64,000 bases of DNA from Tricholoma matsutake (lineage: Eukaryota > Basidiomycota > Agaricomycetes > Agaricales > Tricholomataceae): the NCBI GenBank assembly GCA_026075535.2, contig AP026543.1:3968001-4032000 (forward strand), read 5' to 3'. A model generated the notes under the pieces. The model was not told the DNA's origin and did no database searches. It saw only the letters and a list, made by a program, of their open reading frames with translations. Made by a program: the position numbers and the translations under genes. This document shows positions 41,305 through 53,770 of this stretch, one piece after another. How positions within the stretch are numbered: position 1 is the first letter of the stretch; each line of letters starts with the position of its first letter.

Positions 41305-42347
41305 AGTGGCCGAAACTTCGCTCGACACAAACCCGGTCCAATCACAGCTCCTGTGGTTCAGCCATCGATTTCATCCACGGCTCCATCAGCAGAACCAGTA
41401 GCCCTTCCCACTCCAACCGCCGCACCACCATCTATATCCTCTGCCGCGACCAATCCAGCTTCATCCAATATAGCACCATCAATGACTTCGCAGACGACTT
41501 CAAATTTGCAATCCATGCTGAATTTGCAACCACTCATGAGTTCGCAACCCCCAATTCATCCTTATGCCGCAGCTTCGGAGAACACTTACTTACCCCCTCA
41601 TGAACAAAACTTCGCCTCTACTAGTAAAGGTAAAGAACGAGATGGTCCTTTGTACCACACTGTAGCCCCCATTCAGAATGATACCATCGCTCAGGACATA
41701 TTTTTGTGTTCGATGAAAATACCGATTGTCACTCTTACTACAGAAGAACTTCTTTTGATATCACCCAAAGTTCGTACAAAATGGAAGGAACAGCTAATGC
41801 CACATCGTATTCTGAACCAGGATGGAAACAACGTGGGGCACCTAGTCAACGAAGAGGTACTTATGATCAATGACCCATACAAAACTTATATCAGCTCTCT
41901 TCAAATCGGCGACATTCCAAAACCCTTCGTCGCTGTGAAGGAATCTCACTTGATCAGATCAGTTATGATGAATGTCAATGGTAAAAACCATGTCAAAAGT
42001 GTAGTTGACCTGGGTTCTTCGATTATCGCTATGTCCAAAGAAGTCTGCCATGAACTAGGTCTTGCATATGATCCTTCCATCCACATTCCGCTTCAATCAG
42101 CTAATGGTGGCATTGATGAAAGTCTAGGACTAGCACAAAATGTTCCTTGCGAAGTTGGCTCGATCACCATCTATATGCAGATTCATATAATCTGAAACCC
42201 TGCCTATGACATCCTACTTGGTCGACCCTTCGACGTAGTCACCGAAAGCGCCGTCAAAAACTGGAGCGATGAATCTCAGACAATTACTATCTACGATCCC
42301 AACTCGACAAGATCATCTACTATCCTGACCTTTCCTAGAGCCACAAA
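41305..42347 (+). pseudogene. Aspartic protease region, gypsy B
   Basis: The frame continues from gag. A Pro/Ser/Ala-rich linker is followed by VVDLGSSIIAMSKEVCHEL, where the catalytic Asp is followed by LGS in place of the usual S/TGA (DPGS types are known in this clade), and by NPAYDILLGRPFDVVTES after a TGA at 42193. A frame change near 42350 separates it from RT. Confidence 0.75.
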
Positions 42348-44176
42348 ATGCCAAAAAGTAGTTCACAAGGATTTTCATTACTAGAGGATAATATTTCGAA
42401 GACTAAACAGTGCGCATTCATCATTTCTTTTGACCATTTAAACTCTTCTATATTTATCGAACGCACTGCAAACATTCCCGACTTTGAATCCTCGCCTTCT
42501 TCGAATGCCACTACTACTTCGGATATTATTGCCCATCTCTATTTGACAGCTAGTGAACAGTATGTTACATTTTTAACAGCCTCGATGGCCCCCTCTATGC
42601 CAGATTCATCTAGATATTCCACATCCTATCTATCCTCCGACTCTCTATATCCTGCCTTTGCAGCCACTAAAAAGAAGTACAAGCCTGTCGCATTGAAAGT
42701 ATGACCAGTCATCACTGACCTGCCTGATTGATTTTGCATTACTTGCACGATCACAGGGAATCCTCTCAAAGAAATGCTGAAACTTAATCCTAAACCTCCA
42801 ACATTTTTGCCATCTTCCCGATACAACCTCGAACAAAAAATGATTATCGATAATAATCATCCCAGTGATTTCCTTTGGCCGGAGGAGAGAAAAATCATGC
42901 ATGATTTTATTCGAAATCATGAAACCAGTTTCACATGGACCGAACAAGAACGAGGAAGTTTTCGCCCTGACTTCTTCCCTCCAATTGAATTCCCAGTTAT
43001 TCCACACACCCCATGGATCGAACGAAACATTCATATCCTGCCAGGGATTTACAAAGAGGTTTGTGCCATGCTCAAGAAGAAAATAGAAGCAGGCGTTTAC
43101 AAACCATCGAACTCATCTTATAGGTCGCATTGGTTTTGTGTCACGAAGAAAGACAGCAAAGCACTTCACTCAGTCCATGGTCTTGAACAACTCAACAAAG
43201 TCACTATACAAACAAAGTCACTATACAGCACTCATGTGTCGTTCTGATCCCTGAACATCTGGCTGAACAGTTCGGAGGATGCGCTTGTGGAGGAATGCTA
43301 GACCTCTATGTTGCCTTCGACAAATGAAAAGTAGCTGAATCATCTCAAGACCTGACTACATTTCAAACGCCTTTCAGAGCACTTTGCATCATCACTTTAC
43401 CCATGGGTTGGACCAACTCCGTGCCCATCATGCACAACAACATTTCATTTATCCTACAACCTGAGATTCCCCATGTCACGATCCCCTACATTGATGACGC
43501 ACCCATTAAAGGTCCAAAATTATGCTACTCACTCATGGGAGGAGGTTACGAAACTATTTCACAGAACCCAGGAATTTGTTGTTTCGTTTGGGAACACTTT
43601 GAAAATCTCAACCGAGTAGTCCAATGTATGAAATATTGTGAAGGGACTTTTTCAGGACACAAGCTATTTCTTTGCGTCCCCGAAATTACTGTCTTAGGAC
43701 ATCATTGCAACATCGAAGGTCGTATGGCTGACCCAACTCGAATCAATGCAATCAACAAATGGGGACCTTGTCAAAGTCTCACTGAAGTAAAAGCCTTCTT
43801 AGGAACCATAGGGGTTTGTCATATTTTCATACAGAATTTTGCTAAACAAGCAGCGGCTCTTATCAACCTCACGCATAAGGACATTCCATTTGAATTTGGT
43901 ACAACACAAATAGCAGCACAAGAAGATCTTAAACTTGCTCTCATCACTTCTCCCACAATTTGTGCGATCGACTACACCTCAAATGCACCCATCATCCTCT
44001 CAGTCGACACTTCGCACATCGCAGTTGGATTTTTCTTGGCTCAGTGCAACCCCAAAAATCTTCGTAAACGCTATTACAGTTGTTTCAGATCTATCATGCT
44101 CAATGCCCACGAATCTCGCTTTTTGCAACCCAAACTAGAGCTTTACAGACTCTATTGCACCCTTGGTGCACTTTGA
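42348..44176 (+). pseudogene. Reverse transcriptase and RNase H start, gypsy B
   Basis: The N-terminal linker (FLWPEERKIMHDFIRNHE, ERNIHILPGIYKEVC) leads into the RT fingers (YKPSNSSYRSHWFCVTKKD). A 17-bp tandem duplication (43195-43211 repeated at 43212-43228) then shifts the frame. Beyond it come LPMGWTNSVPIMHN, the catalytic IPYIDDAPIKG, and the RNase H entry (SVDTSHIAVGFFLAQ). TGA stops lie at 42702, 42729, 43325 and 44174, all at plausible CGA sites. Confidence 0.88.
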
Positions 44177-45945
44177 CTGTATGTTATCAGCATACGAAAT
44201 CTCATCATCGAAGTCGATGCCAGATACATTAAAGGTATGCTAGCAAATCCCAACATCGCACCAAGTGCAAGCATTAATCGATTGTATCCATCCTTACCTT
44301 CCATTTTACACTTGTACATGTCACCGGAATGCATCATGGCCCAGATGGACTTTTGCAATGTCCTCTACAGAATGGAGATGATGCACAACCAAATGATGGA
44401 TCCTTCAAAGATTGGATCGACCAACTGCATGGTTTTATTCATCAAATCAACCCGCTCACAACTCGCCCATTCCCATTGCATTTGCTCCAATCAACATTCA
44501 CCCTACCTTCACATATCAGTAAGGGGGAGGACATCACTTACAAAGATGTCCCTCATTCCAAAAATGCCAAAAGAGATGACAAACAACTTCTTCGCATTCG
44601 AAAATGGCTCGAAGATTTACAATGGCCACCAGACCTCTCCAAAGCAGACTACAGCACCTTCATGCGATATTGTACTGAGTTCTTCATAGATTCTGGAAAA
44701 CTTTGGCAAAAAGATTCACAAGGAGCCCACAAGATCATTGCTATCCCTGAATGCTGCCTCGACATTGTTTGAGCCGCTCACAACGACATTGGTCACAAGA
44801 TGGTATTTGCTACGAAAACCCTCGTCGCACTATGATTTTGGTGGCCCAATATATAAGCCGACATTGCATGGTACATTCGTTCTTGCCACCTATGCCAACT
44901 TCAACAAACCCGAAATCTGCTTATTCCACCCACAGTGGCAACACCAGCACCACTTTTTGGCAAAGTCTACATCGACACGATGCAAATGCCCCCATCAAAC
45001 GGATTCAAATACATTGTTCAAGGGCGATGTTCACTAACGGCCTATCCAGAATGGCAAAAGCTTCGATGTGAAAATGCCACGACATTAGGAGATTGGATCT
45101 TTGAAGACATCATTTGTCGATGGGGGTCTCTTTATGAAATCATGATTGATAATGGATCAGCATTTATTGCAGCAATGGAGTATCTCGCAAAACGATACCA
45201 TATCAATCACATCTGAATCAGTGGTTACAATTCTTGAGCAAATGGGATCGTAGAAAGAGCACACTTCGACATTTGACAATTGTTATTTAAAGCAGTCGAT
45301 GGAGACCAGAGCAAGTGGTCAGATGGAGCACACTCTGTCTTTTGGGCAGAACACATAACAGTTCGCAAATGCATGGGTTGTTTGCCCTACTTTGCAGTAA
45401 CAGGATCCCATCCCCTCATTCCACTCAACATCTCCGAAGCTACATATTTGCAGCCCCCTCCCAATTCAATACTTTCAACAACCAACCTTATGGCACAAAG
45501 AGCTATCACCTTACAAAAACAATCAATTGACCTCGAAAACCTTTATTTGAGGGTTTTGTCAGCCTGTCTCAAAGCCATGAAACGATTCGAACAAGTCCAC
45601 CAGAGGACCGTCAAAGACTACAACTTCGCAACAGGTGATTTAGTCCTACTTTGCAATACACAGATTGAAAAGTCACTCAACCACAAAATGTGACCTTGAT
45701 ACATAGGTCCCCTCATTGTCATCAATTGAAACTATGGAGGAGCCTACATCCTTTGCGAACTTGACGGTTCAGTACTACATCGCCCGGTTGCTGTGTTTCG
45801 TCTACTCCCCTACTTAGCACAAAAATCCATTCCACTCCCTCTGAACTTCCTCAACATTGACTCAGCACGTCTCGAAGCACTTCGACAAACTTTGGACGTC
45901 GACAAAGATATTCCTGATGACATTCCACACCTCGAAGACGATTAA
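44177..45945 (+). pseudogene. RNase H end and integrase, gypsy B
   Basis: RNase H ends with IIEVDARYIKGML. After a frameshift near 44285 the integrase shows HNDIGHK and CHLC (zinc site), KVYIDTMQMP (first Asp), MIDNGSAF (second Asp) and ANGIVERAHFD (Glu). Its C-terminal domain ends at TAA 45943-45945. TGA codons at 44770, 45214, 45235, 45274, 45691, 45697 and 45727 each stand where Arg is expected. No chromodomain is seen. Confidence 0.85.
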
Positions 45946-46654
45946 CTATTCTCTTTCTATGTTTTGCAATTACTTACCTAAGATTTTGATTTCTCTTAGT
46001 GTATCATACAAGTTGCGATATCGCATTATAGCATGGTTGTGCAAGCTCCAAAAGGGTTTTTCAGCCATGATGATTTACTGAGCCTTTCCCTTACTTCGTA
46101 ACGTCGTTTCCTTTCATTTCCTCTTACAAACGCACTCAGAACACCTACAATGACAAGTTTCAGCAATGAATTTCATCTCGAAAAATGTTCAGATATTTCT
46201 TTTACTTTACTTATTTCTTATATCTTCTGTTTCTGGTTCGACAAAGCACAAATTTATTATACGAAAATAGTGAAAACTAAAATAACGAAATTTCACTCTT
46301 CTTCGTCCAACATTTTACCCAGTGCTGCTATCTCCTGATCCAGCATACAACACTGCATCTTTTTCTTCGCCATCTCCTCTGAAATTATTTGTCAGCGCTG
46401 CTCTATGCCCAAAATGCCCTCGTCACCATCCCGGATTTCCCACCCCTTCCCTTTCCTGTCCGACTTCATTTGACCCTGCAACCTCGAAGGCCCTGCCTCT
46501 GGTACTAATGAAGGCCCAACAACTCGAATTTGAGGTACTATACATTACAAAATATTAGCAAAGGCTTCGAAAAACATGGATCGGTGGCTTACCTGGTTTT
46601 GGACACTCTGAAACCTTTCCCCCACCACTCCCTACAGCCTTCTTTCCCTTCACC
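45946..46654. other. 3' non-coding region of gypsy B
   Basis: No gene is seen on the plus strand. Short open stretches are low complexity. The region lies between integrase and the antisense frame. Confidence 0.4.
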
Positions 46655-47638
46655 TTATGAACCCCCTGCCTTGAAACACCCTCCCAATAGCACCCTTGTG
46701 CCTCTTGCATGCATTTGCAGCACTTCGCCGCTCCTTCGTCTATGACACATGGGCTGGCTCTTGAAGCCAGAGCATCGATCGCACTATGGCCATTTCGTTA
46801 GTTTCGAAATCCTCGTGAAACAGTTTGTACAACTTACTGGTCCTTTGAACTCGAGAAGTCCCCCCTCCTCAAATCTCGCTTGTTTAGTGGCAATTCCTTG
46901 TTCGCCATCATCGTCGTCTTTGTCAAGGTCCTCCTCCATCGCCTGCCGCTTTTGGTTGCCCAGGATAATGACTGGGTCTTCATCCACCTCCTGATCTTCC
47001 TCCCCAACTTCCGCTACCCAAATCACCTCACTTTCTGCCTGGAAAGCTGAATTCCACCTCTTCAGATCATCCTTCAAAATTGTCTTCACCCGAACCTCAG
47101 CGAGGAGAATAGCTCGAGTAGACTCGAGAGCTTTCCATCGCTCATCGAGCTTGGCAGCTTTTGCTGCCGCTGCCTCGTGCTGAAATGCTTCCGCCTCCTC
47201 CCAAAGCTTTGCCTCCACCTCTACAGCTTCTTCCAGTGCCTTCGCCTCTGCAGCTTCTGCTTCAGACTTCACCTGAGCAGCCCTGGCCTCTTGCTCCTCT
47301 CGTTTGACTTCGTCTGCTAGGTCCTGGAATAGGACCTTGGCGCCCCAAGAAAGCCACTCCCGATGTGCCAGAGGAGCATACAAATCAAATACCTCCTCCA
47401 CGACCTTTTGAGTGGCCTGCGAACGGGATTCCTCAACATCATCCGCAAGATTGTCATATTCGTACTAAGAAAAGTCGTTGGCATCTAAAACCATATCAGA
47501 AAATGCGTCGACACTCACCATTTTCTCACAAAAATTGTGCCCCCAAACTCCGAAATCGATATCTTCTGCCTTACCAACTTCGGGCATGGACTTCGTGTGT
47601 TCAAGGATCTCGTGTTCAAATTCAAGGAGAAGCGACAT
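46655..47638 (-). pseudogene. Antisense coiled-coil/Cys-cluster frame in gypsy B
   Basis: On the strand opposite to gag-pol a frame of 328 codons starts with MSLLLEFEHEILEHTKSMPE at 47638 and ends at TAA 46655, broken by two TAG codons (47465, 46784) that could each come from CAG. The centre (about 47330-47000) is a long Ala/Glu/Lys-rich helix with coiled-coil character. An acidic stretch (DEDP, DLDKDDDDGEQ) follows, and then CTNCFTR...CDRCSGFKSQPMC, a zinc-cluster-like motif. It occupies the space between pol and the 3' LTR. The function is unknown; the acidic plus Cys-cluster layout suggests a nuclear regulator. Confidence 0.6.
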
Positions 47639-47793
47639 GATCAGAGGATGTAAGAGATGAGTTTGACTCGAAGATGGAAGAAAAAGAGCGAGGTTTTTCA
47701 GTTACCTTTATAGGTTTTTCAACACAATCACAGATTTGGCATGTGACTCCGATCGGCTGACTGGGACAGTCAGGATTTCAGTAAGGGGGAGGA

Positions 47794-48743
47794 TGATAGG
47801 TCCACTATGGCAGCAGAACTCTGAAATCAAGATATCACACTCAGACACATCCTTCCCAAAGTCCTACGATTTCACGAATGCTTACAAACACCTACGAATG
47901 CACAAAACAACAAAATGACACTTCGAAACATTTCGAAAGACTTCAAACCATTTCAAATGACTTTGGCCGCTGTATTCCTATTGTACCGAGCCTCAAACAC
48001 ATGCTCCCACCATTACACACACTAACGCATCGCATTCCTGCCACCACAAACACAAAGAAACACAATGGCTAGTAACTTAGCGCACATCAAGGTGCTTTTC
48101 GACATATTCATGATTTATTGGAACCACAAGACAAGGAAATTTGATATATCATGTATATGGCACGTTTCTTTCTTATCATTTTCTCATTTACTTCGTGATT
48201 TCGACACCTTGTTCACTGCCTCACGTTTACCACATGTTTTGCCTCATGGCCTTTTACCTTTTTAGTACTATCTCTCTAAAACATATATAGTTTGGTGTAT
48301 TTACTGTCGATAGGGCCAAAAAATTGTCTTCTCACATTGCCTATCGTCTAACTTAAGGGTTTAACTCTTGAGTTTTAGTTCAGTCTTTGTCTGAACTCAC
48401 TCAAAGTATTCTGCGAACTACATCATTTCGCCACATAGACTCTCAAAACTCTCGTCACATCGACTATCTGTCATGTCATCGTCTCTTACCTTGCTTTCAA
48501 CTATTGTCACCATCCCCCAAACTCATGAAACCATTTTGGAGATTATCGAACTTCTCCACATTGCTGCTAAACTCTCTCGTATCATTTCGGAACGCTTCAT
48601 AGTGTTTCGCATTACTTCAGATGGCTTTGCAGAACTTTGCACAGCCTAATATGGCTTCACAACGTCGTACAGTACATTTACCGGCCTTTGGATAACACAG
48701 TGATATTCAGTACCACCTCGCAACCTTTCTCTGACTTGTGTTA
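47794..48743 (+). repeat. Gypsy-B LTR3, first piece
   Basis: The sequence begins TGATAGGTCCACTATGG after the polypurine tract 47779-47793, matches LTR1, and has the TATA box at 48284-48289. It is interrupted after CTGACTTGTGTTA by the DDE transposon and resumes at 63822. Confidence 0.88.
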
Positions 48744-48751
48744 AGGTCATC

Positions 48752-49015
48752 TGTAAGCCTGGCTTACATTATCATTGACACCTGTTTGTACACACCATTT
48801 CTTCATTACCTTATTTACTATGTAAAAAGGACTATTTCCCCATTCTTCCTTTCCCCCTTCTCGCTTCCCTAGAAACTCTGCTTTTGTATTCTTTCTCACT
48901 CTAATTACACATCATTGTCTTGTTATATCGCATGGTTAGCAGTGAGTTCTTCGGTTCTTTCCCTTTCTCTTTTCCTCTCTAGTGTTTCCTAGCCCAACTA
49001 CGGGCTAGGCTTCCA
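48752..49015 (+). repeat. 5' LTR of gypsy A
   Basis: TGTAAGCCTGGCTTAC to GGGCTAGGCTTCCA, 264 bp, the same length as the 3' LTR (60478-60741) and nearly identical, with differences mostly CG against TG or CA. The flanks TCATC and GCATC give an imperfect 5-bp duplication. Confidence 0.9.
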
Positions 49016-49051
49016 CTTTTTTTTCAACATAAACAACGACGTGTATCTTGT

Positions 49052-49433
49052 TTGAAACTTATATCTCTCCATTGTAATGACAGCGTAACGCTGTCTCAAA
49101 AGCCTACTGTCCAAATCCCGCTTACTACACATAGTAGAGCACAGAACGCGTTAGCTCCTGGTGATTTCACCAATGCATTTTCTTCGATGCTGACTACTGC
49201 CTCCGTCGTAGCAAACGATGCGCATATCTCCAACCCTGTGACAGCTGCCTCTGTCGTGACAAACGACATGCATATAGCTACTCCTGCACCTCCTGCCCCC
49301 ATCGTATCAATCGACGTGCATATAGCCACTCCTACACTTCCAGCCCCCGTCGTGACAATCGACACGAACACAATCCCCTCACCTCCTCCCAACTCCGTCG
49401 CACCTACATGCAAACGATTGTCTTCAGACTCTT
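49052..49433 (+). pseudogene. gag of gypsy A, N-terminal part
   Basis: The frame encodes a 16-residue repeat (48 bp, four copies, 49199-49390) of the form VVTNDxHIxTPxxPAP, then CKRLSSDS. It is cut by gypsy C. Removing gypsy C with one copy of CTCTT continues the frame directly into SSDDYRIIPLITTMSL at 55483, which shows both are one gene. Confidence 0.75.
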
Positions 49434-49859
49434 TATAAGGGCAACCTAAGCCTCTAGCAAAGGGAAATCCGAAGTTAAAATTATACTACATAATACAGGC
49501 ATTGGGGGCGCACCTAGCAAAGGGAAATCCGAAGAGAAAACTCTAAGGATCCCCTTGCTGATGCCCAGTATATGTGAAGACGACAAAAATCAAATATAAC
49601 CTAAAAATAGAAAAAGGCAGAGATAGGCGGATCAAGGCCGCCGAATGACATCATACCAAGGGGTATGTGTCGGAAGGGGTACTCCGCCTCTAAATATAAA
49701 AGTGTCAACATATACAAACATGATAGCAAGGGAAAATTAGTAATAAAATCCGGAAAAATCATAGAAAATGAAGAATAGAAGGAAATGAGGTGGGGAAAAA
49801 TATGGGACAAACATAAAAAATAGGAAAAACACACAGGGCACCCCCTTAGTCCCCTTACA
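49434..49859 (-). repeat. 3' LTR of gypsy C
   Basis: In plus sense the LTR runs TATAAGGGCAACC to GTCCCCTTACA. The ends TGTAAGGG and CCCTTATA form an 8-bp imperfect inverted repeat. A TATA-like TTTATATTTAG lies on the minus strand near 49690-49700. Confidence 0.93.
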
Positions 49860-49894
49860 TCACCCCCTCTCTAAGATGCATCGCCCCGATGCAT

Positions 49895-52800
49895 TCAAAA
49901 TCGTATACGACCAAAGTCCGTGACTTGAATGCGACGCGGTGCAGCAGTGTGCCGTCGGTGGAATTCCTTGATTAACCGAGGGGCATTTATGTCAGACTCT
50001 TCGACCCATGAGTTCTCCTCATACCCATAACCCTTCCAATGTACCAAATACTGGAGTTTTCCTCGACGCAAACGGCTGTCCAAGATTGACTCGACTTCAT
50101 ATTGGGGTTCTCCCTCGATCACTGTAGGTGGTGGTGGTGGGTGTGAATGGCGTCCCGGGAATGGATCTGGGGGAGCTGGAAGCAATTTGACGACATGGAA
50201 GACGGGATGGAGTCTGGACATGGAGGCTGGGAGGCGTAGACGATAGGCATGTGTTCCAATGCACTTGACAATGGGGAAAGGTCCCAAGAAGCGATGAGCA
50301 AGTTTCTTGGATGGACGTGTAGTGGAGATGTCACTGGAGTCAAGATAAACTCGATCACCAACCTTGTACTGAGGGGTTGGGGAGTGGCGCTGGTTGTAAA
50401 ATCGCGCCATGTCGTCCTTTGCCTTTGCTAAGGCTGCCCTTGCCTCCTCCAAGCTATCCCTCATGTGTTCTGTGAACTCATTCACTGTCTCGATGTGGGG
50501 AGTTTGGCGAGGTTCAAATCCCATGCATGGATGTCGTCCAGTGTCTAAGAGGAAAGGGGTCTGTTGAGTGGAAGCATGGACATGGTTGTTGTATCCAAAC
50601 TCGGCCAAAGGAAGGAGATCATCCCAATCGTCCTGGCGTTCATTGACAAAGAGGCGGATGTACTGCTCCAGTTCCTGGTTGACTCGCTCCGTCTGGCCAT
50701 CAGTTTGTGGGTGATAAGCAGTTGAAGCGAGGAGTTTGATCCCCAGGAGTCGGTACAGCTCACGAGTGAACTCTGCCATGAACTGAGGGCCACGATCCGA
50801 GAGGAAGGCACCAGGAAGTCCATGTAACTTCCACACGTGGTGGAGGTAGAGTCGAGCGGCACCTAGGGCACTGACAGTGGTGTGAGTGGGAATGAAGTGA
50901 GCGCGTTTTCCCACTGAGTCAACTGTGCACATCACCGCATCAAACCTGTTTGACTCTGGCAATTCCACCACAAAGTCGACGCTGACAACATCCCAACAAC
51001 TCTCTGGAACAGGAAGAGGGTGTAGCTCACCAATAGGCTTGCGACGAGGGACCTTGGTGCGTAAGCAAAGGTCACAAGTGCGACAATACTGACCAATGAG
51101 CCGTGACATTTGTGGCCACCAATAGTTCCGTGAGGTGAGCTCCAAGGTCTTCCAGCGTCCGGGGTGGCCAGCAATCTGTGAGTCATGGTGTTGGGATATG
51201 ATACGCCGGCGAAGGTCTGGGTCATTGGGAACATAGATGCGATCCCTGAAATACAACAAGTCCTCCTTTTCAGCCCACTCTGCCACACGTAAGGAAAGGG
51301 TCGATCCCTTCCTCAGTTCTTTAACAGCTCAGGCAACAACATCCTCATGTAAACCGCTACGGTTTGCACGACGAATGTCACGTAGAATGTCCCGCTCCTC
51401 GCCCTGGGGTACGATGCCTTCCAGTGCCCGAATGGTGAACAGGTCTGGCTGCAACAGCACAATGTTTTGGTTGTCACCGCTGCCATCCCCATGGTCTGCA
51501 CGTCGGGATAGGGCATCGGTCTTCCCCATGCTGCGACCCGGACGGTGGTGCAAGGAGAAGTCGAATCTAGATAGATACAGGGACCAACGAGCTTGACGAC
51601 GGTTCAATTTCTTGGCCGTCATGAAGTACTCGAGGTTCTTGTGATCTGTCCAAATTTCCACCTTGTGTTGGGCACCCTCGAGGAAGTGTCGCCACTCCTC
51701 AAGCGCACGCATTATCGCCAACATCTCCTTGTCATGGATCTCGTAGTTTCTCTCTACAGCACTAAGGCTTTTGGAGTAGAATGCAACAGGATGCCACTTC
51801 TGGTCCTCCGGAGACTGCTGAGACAACACAGCGCCCGTCGCAAAGTCAGAACTGTTGGCTTCTACACGAAAAGGACGCGAATCGTCAGCAAAGGTAAGGA
51901 TCGGAGCGGAAGTGACCATCTCCTTAAGCTTTTCGGACGCCTCCTGTTGTGCATTATCCCACCTCCATGCCTCCTTTCCTGTCAAGTCGAACAGCGGTCG
52001 TGCATGATGTGAGAAATCCTTGATAAAACGCCGATAAAAATTGATGAAGCCCAGGAAAGACTGCACCTCCTTCTTGTTCGTGGGCGTAGGCCAAGCTGTG
52101 ACCCCATTTACCTTGATAGGATCCATCTCCACTTGACCCTCCGAGATAATCAGGCTGAGGTACTCGATCTTGGTCCTTTCGAACTCGCATTTGTCCTGAC
52201 GAAGGTAGTGTTTGTACCGTCGAAGTCGCTCTAGGACGAGGTGCGTGATGCGACGGTGCTCTTCAACCGTGCGAGTGAAGATGAGGATGTCGTCGAGATA
52301 GATGCAGACAACGCCTTCGAGGATGAGGTCATGGAAGATGTCGTTCATCATGGTCTGAAAGGTGGCAGGGCTATTAGTAAGGCCAAAGAACATGACAAGC
52401 GGTTCAAAAAGACCACGGTTGGTACGAAAGGCTGCCTTCCACTCATCTCCCTCCTTTATCCTCACATTATTATAGCCCCAACGGACATCGAGCTTGGTGA
52501 AGTATCGGGCTCCACGGAGCTGGTTTACGAGTTCGGAGATGAGGGGTAGTGGGTAGCGATTTTTGACCGTGATGTTGTTGAGTCTTCTGTAGTCTTGAAC
52601 CGGTCGAAGTGAGCCATCCTTCTTCTTGACAAAGAAAAAGGGAGAGGCCATGGGTGACTTCGATGGTCGAATACGTCCAGAGGCCAGGTGCTCGTCGATG
52701 AACTGGTCAAGCTGCCGTTGTTCCTCCGGAGAGAGAGGATAGACCTTGCAGGATGAAGGGGTTGCGCCGGGGGTGAGTTCGATCGCGTGATCCCATGGCT

Positions 52801-53770
52801 TACGCGCAGGAAGAGAGTCGAATGACTCCTTGGAGAACACGTCTTCAAACTCATGGAGATGAGGGAGTAAGGAGTTAGTAGAGGATTTAGCAGTGTTGTT
52901 TTTGTGGAAGGCCTCGGCGAGGCGTTGGGATATGTTCGATGTGGCACACACCTCATGCGATGAGCGAATCGCAGTGTAGAAGATCCGATCACCCTCCTCC
53001 ACTTCCTCTGGGTCCTCATCATCATCATCCGAGTCCGGCATTAGATCAGGAACCCCTTCCAATTCCACTTCAGGTATAGGCAGGGGTCCAGCACGACACT
53101 TCTGAGTTCGTCGTATTGCCGCCTTCTGTCCACGACGTTCTTGCCTGGCTTCTGTGAAACACGTCCGACAGCGGGATGGACATCGGCTCATGGTAACCTC
53201 CCCGGTGCGCCAGTCGACCTCTGGGTTATGGTCTCGAAGCCATGGATATCCCAAAATCGCCTTTTGCTTTCCTAATTGAGTGACAGCAAAAAGGGCACGC
53301 TCACTATGATCTTTGTAACGGAGAACCAGGTCTGCAACCTCTCGGATGGCACCAGCTTCATTTGGGGATCCATCCACGTTATATACAGGTATCGGACGTG
53401 AGAGTGAGCGAGTATTTAGACGATGTTGTTGTACCAGATGGGAATCAATGAAGAGACCAGTCGCACCAGAGTCCAGGAGCGCAGAAACACCGAGTATCTG
53501 TCCAGTGTCGGTCGTCTGCAGTTCGATGGCTAGGTTTAAGGAATGTGCAGAGGGAGTGGATGCCACAATATACTTGCGTGGTAGTTTACGCTCCCATGAT
53601 TTAATTTTGGGATGTGGAGTAGAAGGAGAGATGGGGAGAGCAGGTACGTCTTTAGCCAACTTCGAAGGGTCAGAGAGGGGAGCAGTCACAGAAATGGATT
53701 CATTCTCCAGGGATTCAACTGACAAGACTTCAAAGCGGTTATGGACAGGCAGTGAGGGCGTATGATTCAC
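49895..53770 (-). pseudogene. pol polyprotein of gypsy C (protease, RT, RNase H, integrase, chromodomain)
   Basis: A single frame of 1,292 codons has one TGA (51329-51331, VVA*AVKEL, Arg expected). Protease has the motif ALLDSGATGLFID (about residue 98-110). RT has [43 protein letters not shown] and the YLDDILIF catalytic box. RNase H shows FRVEANSSDFATGAVL and WTDHKNLEYF. Integrase has the HHDS...GHPG...CDLC zinc site and VDFVVELP, LSDRGPQF and TDGQTERVNQ as its Asp, Asp, Glu blocks. A C-terminal chromodomain reads YLVHWKGYGYEENSW. Motifs are complete, so a single reversal would restore an apparently competent frame. pol overlaps gag in the -1 frame. Confidence 0.93.
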
